Below the pieces are notes generated by a model, which was not told the origin of the DNA, made no database searches, and worked only from the letters and a program-made list of their open reading frames with translations. A DNA stretch of 15,818 nucleotides, taken from JADJPL01 sp964607915. GTDB lineage: Bacteria; Bacteroidota; Bacteroidia; Chitinophagales; Saprospiraceae. Below, piece after piece: positions 1-8,000 of this stretch. Numbering within the stretch: position 1 is the first letter of the stretch; every line of letters starts with the position of its first letter. The stretch is taken from the NCBI GenBank assembly GCA_964607915.1, contig CAZSMU010000084.1, positions 1 to 15,818 of the forward strand, given 5' to 3'. The position numbers and the translations under genes are program-made.

Positions 1-30
1 CCCCGCGCAACAAGTCAAATCACTATATCT

Positions 31-1167
31 ATGAAATCCGTACTCAGCCTCCTTGGCTTCCTTTTCATCGCCAGTGCCGCAGGTGCTCAATACAACAGGA
101 CAGAGTCGGCAATTTTGTTGCTGAAAACAGCCGACTCCCTGCTTCGGATAGAGCCGGTCACGATAACCAGCGTGGCCAGCCCCAATCCATTTGGAGACAA
201 GCACGATTACTACTCCGAGGGGCCCTACTGGTGGCCTAACCCGGAGGATCCGGAAGGCCCCTATATCCGCCGCGACGGGGAGCGAAATCCCGCGCGTTTC
301 ATCGCGCATCATAAAATTTTGGACGATATGCGAGACGCGGTGACTATTTTGACCGCTGCCTACCGGCTTTCCATGGAAGAGAAATACGCCCTGCATGTCG
401 TAAAGCATCTGCAGGCCTGGTTCGTCGCCCCGGAAACCCGCATGAACCCCAGTTTACTCTATGCCCAGGCGATAAAAGGCGTCTCTATCGGCAGAGGCAT
501 CGGGATCATTGATACGGTTGCCTTGATTGCAGTAGCCCGTGCCATTCGGATCCTCGAAGATGCCGGTATGCTTAAAGGTGCGGACATCAGCGGGATTAAA
601 GACTGGTTCAGCCAGTACGCGACCTGGATGACCACCCATCCGCAAGGTATCGAAGAACGCGATAACGGCAACAACCACAGCAGCTGGTGGGCCGCACAGG
701 TTGCTATGTACGGCACGCTTACTGGCCGCGCCGAACTGCTCGATACCGCCCGGGTACAGTTCAAAAAACAACTATCGGCCCAAATGAACGCAGCGGGCGC
801 CTTCCCCGAAGAACTCGCCCGCACCAACCCGTATGGCTATACGATGTACAATCTCGATGCCCTCAGTGCTACGGCATACCTCGCTTCCAGCCCCAGGGAA
901 AATTTATGGAACTACAAGGGTACGCATGGGAGCTTGAAAAAAGCCTGGCACTATATGTACCCCTTCATCGTCGATAAATCAAAATGGCCGTACAAGCAGG
1001 ATATTACCAACTACGACCGCCTGCCCGCCCAGAGCATCGGTCTGCTGTTGGCCGCTACTGCCCTGAATCAAAAAGATTGGATGCAAACCTGGGAAAGCCT
1101 GGCCCCCCGGTCCACACCGGTCGGCGCGATAGATAATGCCCTGTATTTTCGATTGCTCTGGCTGTAA
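31..1167 (+). CDS. Exported alginate lyase family protein (PF05426-like polysaccharide lyase)
   Basis: 378 aa. The first 19 residues form a signal peptide ending in an AGA-Q type cleavage site, so the enzyme is exported to the periplasm or outer membrane. The remainder resembles the alpha/alpha-barrel alginate_lyase family: YYSEGPYWWPNPEDPEGPY (residues 60-78), NNHSSWW (214-220) and the RTNPYGYTMYNLDAL stretch (264-278). By analogy with A1-III-type lyases, Asn215 and His216 neutralise the uronate carboxylate, while Arg264 and a nearby Tyr (268, 270 or 273) take part in beta-elimination. Substrate cannot be told from sequence: alginate, glucuronan or another uronate polymer are possible, and the protein may be PL38-like rather than classical PL5. 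Length is usual for the family and looks complete. The sulfatase gene follows 97 bp downstream on the same strand, suggesting a shared polysaccharide-degradation role. Family confidence is high; substrate is unknown. Confidence 0.88.
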   Translation: MKSVLSLLGFLFIASAAGAQYNRTESAILLLKTADSLLRIEPVTITSVASPNPFGDKHDYYSEGPYWWPNPEDPEGPYIRRDGERNPARFIAHHKILDDMRDAVTILTAAYRLSMEEKYALHVVKHLQAWFVAPETRMNPSLLYAQAIKGVSIGRGIGIIDTVALIAVARAIRILEDAGMLKGADISGIKDWFSQYATWMTTHPQGIEERDNGNNHSSWWAAQVAMYGTLTGRAELLDTARVQFKKQLSAQMNAAGAFPEELARTNPYGYTMYNLDALSATAYLASSPRENLWNYKGTHGSLKKAWHYMYPFIVDKSKWPYKQDITNYDRLPAQSIGLLLAATALNQKDWMQTWESLAPRSTPVGAIDNALYFRLLWL

Positions 1168-1264
1168 GACCAATCCTTGGGTCCCGGACGCAAATCGGAA
1201 AGGGGTGGAACGCGTCGTGCCCTTTACTTTGGCTATTCGCAGCTTTTACCTAAAAATCCTACAC

Positions 1265-2875
1265 ATGTATAAAACTTTAATCTATCTCCAGCTTCTCCTC
1301 GCCGCAACCCTGGGGCCAGCTTTCCCGGTTGTGGCCCAGGCGCTGCGCCCCGCAAAACCGAATATCCTGTTTATCGCCGTAGATGACTTGAAGCCGGACA
1401 TTGGCCCTTATGGGAATACCCAGGTCAAGACGCCTAACATGGACCGGATTGCCGCCAAGGGAACCGTTTTTCTCCAAAACTACTGTCAGCAGGCGGTCTG
1501 CGGCCCTACCCGCGCCAGTCTTATGACGGGCATGCGGCCCGACTACACCAAGGTCTGGGACCTCAAAACCCGCATGCGCGACAAAAACCCCGATATTCTC
1601 ACCCTGCCGCAGCATCTCATCGCCCAGGGCTACTCGACGCAGGGTATTGGTAAAATCTACGATCCCCGATGCGTGGACGAACAACTGGATGCACCGTCCT
1701 GGAGCGTGCCGTACTACAAAAATGCCGATGCCTATTTTTCCAAAGAAAGCGGAAAACCGGCCTACTACTATCAACTCCCCGAAACGAAAGCCCTGGTTGA
1801 GCAATACCGGATAGAAGCAGAAACCCGCGGTATCCCGAAAGACCGGGTCCGCGACAGCGTGCTGCTGCGCATCAAGCCGGCCACAGAGTGCGCCGATGTG
1901 CCCGACAACGCCTATGCTGACGGTGCGGTAGCCCTGCGGGCACGGGCTATATTGTCGGGGCTCAAGGATTCCGGTAAGCCTTTTTTTCTGGGGGTAGGCT
2001 TCTCCAAACCGCACCTGCCCTTTGTGGCGCCCAAAAAATACTGGGATTTGTATCGCCGCGAAGATATGCCCCTTGCCCCTTTCCAGGAATATGCGCAAAA
2101 TGGCCCTGCCATGGCCTACCATGCGGCCGGGGAATTGCGCAGCTACACCGATATCCAACCTTATCTGAAAGATCCCGGCCGCATGAGGTTGCCTGAAGAA
2201 AAACAGCGGGAACTCATCCACGCCTATTATGCGGCCATTTCCTACACCGATGCACAAATTGGCCTGCTGCTCGATGCCCTCGATTCCTTAGGCCTTCGAG
2301 AGAACACGATCGTCGTACTCTGGGGCGATCACGGATGGCATCTCGGCGACCATGACCTCTGGTGTAAGCACTCTAATTTCGAACAGGCTACTCGTGCTCC
2401 CTTGCTGATCTCCGCTCCCTGGATACCACCGTCCCAAACGCGATCGCCTTCTGAGTTTGTAGATGTCTTCCCGACGCTTTGCGAACTTGCCGACCTGCCC
2501 GTCCCTGCCCACTTACAGGGAAAAAGCCTCCGCCCTTTGATGGAAAATCCAAGCGCTCGCGTCAAAGATTTCTCGGTCAGCCAGTACCCCCGCAGCGGAA
2601 ACTACACCGAAATCCAGCGCCTGGGCTATGCCGACAAACAGTTTATGGGCTACTCCCTGCGCGACCAGCGCTACCGCTATACCTTATGGGTGCGCAGTCC
2701 CCAAAAAGACCCGCTACCTTTCCGCGAAGAACTGGCCGTCGCCTCGGAACTCTACGACTATGAGAAAGATCCGAACGAAACCCGCAACCTCGCAACCGAT
2801 AAGCGATATGCACAGGTAGCCGCAGACCTCCATGCTAAGATGATCGTATTTTTGAAGACCCAGCAGGGTAAGTAA
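1265..2875 (+). CDS. Exported sulfatase, iduronate-2-sulfatase-like
   Basis: 536 aa from the ATG at 1265. An in-frame ATG at 1136 would add 43 residues and overlap the upstream gene, but 1265 begins a clean signal peptide (MYKTLIYLQLLLAATLGPAF, then VVAQ), so I chose it. It hydrolyses sulfate esters. Metal-site aspartates lie in the IAVDDLKPD segment (Asp40, Asp41). The formylglycine motif C-G-P-T-R is at 79-83, followed by ASLMTG; Cys79 would be oxidised by a maturation enzyme encoded elsewhere. SKPHLPFVAPKKYW (247-260) and WGDHGWHLGDHDLWCKHS (353-370) are typical of iduronate-2-sulfatase-like (S1) enzymes. The C-terminal subdomain ends with the usual LYDYEKDPNETRNLA segment. Its position behind an uronate polysaccharide lyase suggests a sulfated uronic-acid polymer as target; that is inference. 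The protein appears full length. Confidence 0.92.
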   Translation: MYKTLIYLQLLLAATLGPAFPVVAQALRPAKPNILFIAVDDLKPDIGPYGNTQVKTPNMDRIAAKGTVFLQNYCQQAVCGPTRASLMTGMRPDYTKVWDLKTRMRDKNPDILTLPQHLIAQGYSTQGIGKIYDPRCVDEQLDAPSWSVPYYKNADAYFSKESGKPAYYYQLPETKALVEQYRIEAETRGIPKDRVRDSVLLRIKPATECADVPDNAYADGAVALRARAILSGLKDSGKPFFLGVGFSKPHLPFVAPKKYWDLYRREDMPLAPFQEYAQNGPAMAYHAAGELRSYTDIQPYLKDPGRMRLPEEKQRELIHAYYAAISYTDAQIGLLLDALDSLGLRENTIVVLWGDHGWHLGDHDLWCKHSNFEQATRAPLLISAPWIPPSQTRSPSEFVDVFPTLCELADLPVPAHLQGKSLRPLMENPSARVKDFSVSQYPRSGNYTEIQRLGYADKQFMGYSLRDQRYRYTLWVRSPQKDPLPFREELAVASELYDYEKDPNETRNLATDKRYAQVAADLHAKMIVFLKTQQGK

Positions 2876-3179
2876 GGGCTGCCTGCAGAACGGATATCTT
2901 GCAGCATATGGGCTAAAGTTCGGATATTTTTGCATTGGACTTATTACGAAGGTAGAGGCCCATAAGACGAGGACAGCAATACGCCGTCTTCTGCCATCGA
3001 AGCACAAGTAGGGCTTTTTATACAACCCCGAGGAGAGAGCTCAAAAAAAGAACCGCATCCCCTCGAAACAACAGGGTCGCTGTGGTGGTTATAGCCCTTA
3101 TTCGAGGAGCCGTCGCTTAGGGTACGTTCCCCTTGCTCGCCGACCCCTCGCAACAGTTCTATTACTAACCTTATCTACT
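2876..3179. other. Intergenic region without a supported gene
   Basis: A 304-bp gap between the sulfatase gene and the DUF1569 gene. It holds one good TAnnTTTG promoter-like motif (2925-2932) and otherwise nothing I can name. Short minus-strand frames here have no family resemblance. No clear hairpin terminator follows the sulfatase stop codon. Confidence 0.5.
2925..2932 (+). promoter_or_regulatory. Candidate Bacteroidota -7 element (TATTTTTG)
   Basis: TATTTTTG fits the Bacteroidota primary sigma factor -7 consensus TAnnTTTG. A TTG at 2899-2901 could serve as a loose -33 element, though its spacing of 23 bases is at the long end. If used, it would give the DUF1569 gene a leader of about 240 nt, which is long. 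A single short motif match is weak evidence. Confidence 0.3.
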
Positions 3180-3632
3180 ATGGCACTCCCTTTTATTTTT
3201 GAACCGGAAACAAACGAGCAATTATTGCGGCGCATAGACGCCCTCTCTCCCCAGAGCCAACGTCTGTGGGGCAAAATGTCGGTGGCCCAAATGCTTAAAC
3301 ATCTGGCTGTACCCTACCACGATTTGCTGAACGATATACAACGCACTTCCAAAATACGGCTCCTGGGTCGCCTCTTTTTCAAGCCCATCATGACCGGTGA
3401 GAAACCCTACCGAAAAAATAGCCCCACAGCCCCCCAGTTCATCATCGCAGAAGAGCCCGATTTCGAACAGGCCCGGCAAGAACTAAAAGAAAAAATGCAG
3501 GCTGTGCATGCTTGGGGAGCAGCCTCCTTCGAAGGAAAGGCGCATTTTCTGCTGGGAAAGCTGAGTGCCCGGGAATGGAGCAATATGCTCTATAAGCACC
3601 TGGACCACCATCTGCGGCAGTTCGGGGTCTGA
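3180..3632 (+). CDS. DUF1569 family (DinB-like) protein
   Basis: 150 aa, no signal peptide or membrane segment, so cytoplasmic. The sequence matches the pattern of the DUF1569 family, which belongs to the DinB/YfiT-like four-helix-bundle superfamily: an N-terminal helix pair with WGKMSVAQMLKHL (37-49) and a C-terminal signature LSAREWSNMLYKHLDHHLRQF near residues 128-148. His residues in these helices (the MLKHL and YKHLDHH segments) sit where DinB-like proteins commonly bind a divalent metal. No enzymatic activity is established for this family as far as I know; some DinB relatives are thiol-dependent transferases. It starts 304 bp after the sulfatase and 93 bp before rmuC on the same strand, so co-transcription with rmuC is possible but unproven. 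Length is usual for the family. Confidence 0.8.
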   Translation: MALPFIFEPETNEQLLRRIDALSPQSQRLWGKMSVAQMLKHLAVPYHDLLNDIQRTSKIRLLGRLFFKPIMTGEKPYRKNSPTAPQFIIAEEPDFEQARQELKEKMQAVHAWGAASFEGKAHFLLGKLSAREWSNMLYKHLDHHLRQFGV

Positions 3633-3725
3633 GGAAAGAGTAGGGGGAGTCTGCCCATTCCCACAGCCGGGCATGCAAGGCCTAGCGCAAGTACATTTCC
3701 TCAAAGCCAAAAAACAAGCACACCC

Positions 3726-5078
3726 ATGGAAACCTCTCTCCTGTACGCCTTCGCCTTTTTGTTCATCGGATTGTTGACCGGCGCTGCCAGCGCCTGGCTT
3801 CTCGCAGGGTGGAAGGCCCGGGCACAGGCGCAAATCCCCGACAGCAACCGATTCATCGCCAGAGAACTGCACGAAATGCTGCGCACACAGCTCGAACAAT
3901 CGGCCCAACGCACCCAGGAACTGGAAGGAGAACTGCGCCTCGCCTATTCCGACCTCGCGCGCAGCACACAGACGGTGCGCCACCTGGACGAAAAGCTCGC
4001 GGAACAAAAAGCGGAGCTCCTCCGGTTGCAGGAACATTTTCAGCGGGAGTTCGAACTGGCTGCCAACCGCCTTCTCGAAGAAAAAAGCCGCAAGTTTACC
4101 CTCCAAAACCACGAGCAGCTCCAGACTATCCTGAGCCCCCTGCACGAGCGCATCTCCGCCTTTGAAGAGGGGTTCAAAACCCGCTTCCTGGAAGAAACCA
4201 GAGACCGCGTTTCCCTCAAGACAGAAATCGAAAACCTGCGCCTGCTCAACCAGCAACTCAGCCAGGACGCCAACAACCTCGCCACCGCCCTCAAAGGGGA
4301 CAGCAAAATCCAAGGCGACTGGGGCGAGATGCAACTGGAGCTCTTACTCCAAAAAGCCGGACTCGAAAAGGGAATTTCCTACGATGTACAGTCCAGCTTC
4401 AGCGATGACGAGGGCCGGCAAAAACGCCCCGATTTCATCATTCGACTCCCCGATGAAAAAAACCTGATCCTGGATTCCAAGGTATCCCTCGTCGCCTACA
4501 CGCGCTACTGCCAGGCCGGCACAGATGCCGAGCGCCAGAAAGCACTCCAGGAACATATCGAAAGCCTGCGCCGCCACATCCGGGGCCTGGGCGAGAAAAA
4601 GTACGATCAGTTGTACCACATTCAATCGCCCGATTACACTCTCCTGTTCGTGCCGCTGGAACCGGCTTTCACCCTTGCCGTCCAGCACGACCATAAGCTG
4701 TTTACCGATGCGCTGGAGCGCAATATCGTGCTGGTCAGCACTTCCACCCTGCTCGCTACCCTGCGCACCGTCTCCTTTATCTGGAAACAGGATATTCAGA
4801 AAAAAAGCGTACAGGAGATCGCCCGGCAAAGTGGGCGTCTCTACGACACCTTCTGCGCTTTCGTCGAAGACCTGAGTGCCATAGGTAAGCGCCTGGACCA
4901 GGCCCAGGACAGCTACCGCCACGCGTTCGCCAAACTAAAAAGCGGCGGCAGGTACGGGGAAACGCTCGTGGGGCGCGCCGAGCGCATCCGCGAACTGGGG
5001 GCAAAGAACTCCAAGCTACTTCCCAAAGACCTGCGCGAGCAGGAAGATCCCGCCCAACCGGATCCTACGGACGGATGA
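3726..5078 (+). CDS. rmuC: DNA recombination protein RmuC
   Basis: 450 aa. A single N-terminal transmembrane helix (about residues 5-27) is followed by a long charged coiled coil (about 40-190), then the RmuC domain with its PD-(D/E)XK-like core: GDWGEMQLELLLQKAGL (197-213), the acidic residue before RPDFIIRLPD (234-243), and the conserved LILDSKVSLVAY (247-258). The C-terminal part carries the typical SVQEIARQSGRLYDTFCAFVEDL helix and the SYRHAFAKLKSG motif that ends most RmuC proteins. RmuC is associated with limiting inversions and rearrangements at short inverted repeats in E. coli; the activity is poorly characterised and nuclease function is predicted from fold. The protein is probably anchored to the inner membrane with the domain in the cytoplasm. 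Its last 14 bases overlap the end of the convergent metalloprotease gene. Length is normal and all signature blocks are present. Confidence 0.95.
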   Translation: METSLLYAFAFLFIGLLTGAASAWLLAGWKARAQAQIPDSNRFIARELHEMLRTQLEQSAQRTQELEGELRLAYSDLARSTQTVRHLDEKLAEQKAELLRLQEHFQREFELAANRLLEEKSRKFTLQNHEQLQTILSPLHERISAFEEGFKTRFLEETRDRVSLKTEIENLRLLNQQLSQDANNLATALKGDSKIQGDWGEMQLELLLQKAGLEKGISYDVQSSFSDDEGRQKRPDFIIRLPDEKNLILDSKVSLVAYTRYCQAGTDAERQKALQEHIESLRRHIRGLGEKKYDQLYHIQSPDYTLLFVPLEPAFTLAVQHDHKLFTDALERNIVLVSTSTLLATLRTVSFIWKQDIQKKSVQEIARQSGRLYDTFCAFVEDLSAIGKRLDQAQDSYRHAFAKLKSGGRYGETLVGRAERIRELGAKNSKLLPKDLREQEDPAQPDPTDG

Positions 5079-8000
5079 TCAGCTTTTCGGTCCACACTCC
5101 GCCGGCATGGCGCAACTGCATGAAATAAGGGCCGGGGGGAAGCCCTTTTATGGATAGTTGAACTATAGTTTCTTCCTGTAGCGTCCACCTGCGCAGTTCC
5201 CGGCCGTCCGCTCCTAACAAGCACAACGTACTTCCGGGGGAAAGCGCCGCAGGGAGAGACAGCGACAAGTGTTCACTGGCCGGGTTGGGGAATGCATGGA
5301 AGCGTTGTGTAGCTCCCGGATAAGATACCTCTACACCTTCGATGACCCCCAAGGCGCCCGGATGGAAATACGCCTCTCCGGCTTTCCGGAAGCGGGGGGA
5401 CAAAGGCCGTACCGTCTGTGTTTCCACATCGCGTACCACCAGCGTATACGCCTCTCCGGAGGCCATGCCGAGTACGTTTATCGCCAGGTTCCTGCCTTCG
5501 AATACCGAGGCGCCCGCGACCCTACCGGAGGGGTCGAGCACGGCAATTTCGTCGCCCGGCGTGAGTTCCTGGGATACGCCGTCGGCCAAAAAGACCAGGA
5601 CAGCACCAATTTCCAGAGGGTCTTTGCGGTGGACGCGGAAGTACCGCGCCTCGGCCACCTGTCGGATACCTTCCTCAGCGGGAAGTTTTGCGGCAGGCGC
5701 CATAAACCCGTCGGGGTAGCGCAGCGTATCGGGGGCGGAGCTCTTCAGCCAGTAAGCTTTTCCGGGCGTGAAAGTCCCCAGCGTATTGATGCCAAAAGCG
5801 GGAATGAAGAGATTGCCCCGCAGGTCTTTCACTACTTCGACCCGCTTTAAGATACCAGACAGGGCTTGCTCCACCGGTTTGGGGGAAAGGCTCCAAAACG
5901 GAATGAGCTGCCAGTCGGCACGGATGGGGATAGGGTACTTGGAAGGGGAGACCGGCACGCCCTGCAGGGGCAAACGCAGGGGGGCACTTGATTTGCTCCG
6001 GTAGCCCTGGCGAACGTCGAGGTCGCCGATGCTGTTCTGTCCGGTAGCAGGGACGAACCTAGCCTCCTGGTCGTCTTGTATTTCCAGGATTCGGCCGGTT
6101 GACAGTGCAGCGAGGCTCTTCAAGTCGGGGTCTGGCAACAGGATAGGCAGGCTGAACAAATCAAAGCCTTCCTCCAATTGCAGGGTGAAGGCGATGGACT
6201 GTTCGGTATGCAGCTCGTTGAGCAGGCTGATGCCGTTTGCGGCATAGCGCTCGGTATGCGTGTGCAAGGTATTCGCGGAGGGGGCTGCAAATACGGCGTT
6301 GACGGCGCTTTCGGCGCCGGTGGATAAACGCCATACCCGTACCCGGAAGGCTTCGCCGGGGGCAAAGCCCTCTTTTGCTGCTGTGGAAGCATCGTCTCCA
6401 TAGACGGTGACGGCGTCCAGGGTGCCCGACCAGCGGCCGAAGCCGGCACAGCGCTGTTGGATGCCGTCCTTATAGAAAAAACCGATGAAATCGCCCGGTA
6501 GCAAGGGAAGCCCGTTGATGTTCGCCTTGAGTTGGTGTGAGAAAAAGACGAGGTGGTTCTGCCCGGTCCGGGAGAAGGTCCAGTTGGCGGGGGCGGCATT
6601 TTTATCCTGTATAATTTCGACTTCCGCTTGCTGCCCGTCGGCCCAGCGGATTACCAGGAAGCCACTGCGCATCGCGTCGGAGGTGTTGGGCAGGCAGTTG
6701 ATCTGGACGCTCGAAATCGCGCCTGGCGCGGCGGTACCTATGGACGGGCTGAACGAAGCGACCCATTCCGGTTTGCTCAACAACACCCAGGATGTATCTG
6801 CGTTGAGCTGGAAGGGGCTTGTCTTTCCGGCAGCGGTAGCGATGATTTGGTCGGCAGAGACCAGACGGCCTCGTTGTACGATTTCCAGCGCCCGGCTCAA
6901 GCTGCCCGAGCGGAAAGTGACCAGACCCGTGCGCCGGGCTACGCCCGGGTTCTCCGTTGTACTCACGCGCAAGGCCTGGTTTCCAGCGTTGCCTGCCCTG
7001 GGGGAAAGGCCGATCCAGGAGCTGTCGCGCCAGGAGGCATCCCAGCTCAGCCCGCTGTTGACGGTCATGGACTGCAGGCCCCCCTCCAGGCCGAAGTCCA
7101 GTCTCGAAGTACTGATTTCCAGTATATTATTTCCTGACCCACAGATTTCCAGGGTATAGTCTTCTACATCGCGGGTGTCGCCCGTAGCACAGGGGGCGGG
7201 AAAGGACCTGGCATCCATGCTGATGCGCAGTCGGGTAGTTCCGATAGGCAAGCTGGTGGGCGCCTGCCAGATGACGTTGACTTCGCGATTGCTCATCTCG
7301 GATATCTGAAACAATTGCTCGTTGGCGTCGTCGAAGTCGTTGTCGCGGTTAAAGTCGGCCCAGACGCGCCAGAAGAGGGTACGCGGCGCTTCCGAGGCGG
7401 CTACGCCGGCTTTGAGGGTAAAGGTTAGGTTGCCGCCCCGGCAAACGGAGGCTTTGAGGTTCGAAAAATCTCTGTACCCGAGGTTATTGCCGGAGACCTG
7501 CTCCACCGAGCCGATGGAAATTTCGTCTATAAAAGTTCTCAGGGAGTTGCCGTAGCTGATGCAATAGGTGGAGTTGCAGCCTGTTGTCCGGGTGCTGAGT
7601 ACCTCTGTCCATCGGCTGGTCTCCTCGGGACAAACCAACTGCACCTGCAACTCGTAGCTCGTACAAGGCTTGCGGTTGACGAAGACCATGCGGGGAAGGG
7701 TCCAGTTCCCGATATCCGTCCAGCTTCCCCCGGCTTCCCGGCTCTGTACGCGGTAATACGCCCCGGGCACCTGGGTGCCGGACCACTCATACGTCGTGGA
7801 GGAGGGTCCAATATCAACTGCGCGCAGGCTGTCGGGCCGGTTGCAGGGCAGGGGAGTACCGGCGACGACCAAATCCACCATCGAGCTGAACGCCTCGCTC
7901 CCACATAGTTCGAAGGGGGCAGTAGCGGAGCTGCGAAAGTAGATGCCCACTTTGTACGTGCCCGGTTGTAGGGTCAGCACGGGTGAGGTCAGTACCAGGG

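Noticed and set aside
1136..1264. N-terminal extension of the sulfatase from the ATG at 1136
   Set aside because: It would overlap the lyase gene by 32 bases and bury the signal peptide behind 43 non-family residues.
1277..2257. Minus-strand frame of 326 codons opposite the sulfatase
   Set aside because: It lies wholly antisense to a gene with complete catalytic motifs, and its translation shows no family resemblance; long antisense frames are expected in GC-rich coding sequence.
2944..3153. Small minus-strand frame in the gap before the DUF1569 gene
   Set aside because: 69 codons, low-complexity start, no homology I recognise, no promoter motif in front.
3483..4334. Minus-strand frame of 283 codons opposite DUF1569 and rmuC
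   Set aside because: Its Leu/Phe/Glu-rich translation mirrors the codon bias of the rmuC coiled coil on the other strand. It has no motif, and both genes opposite are clear.
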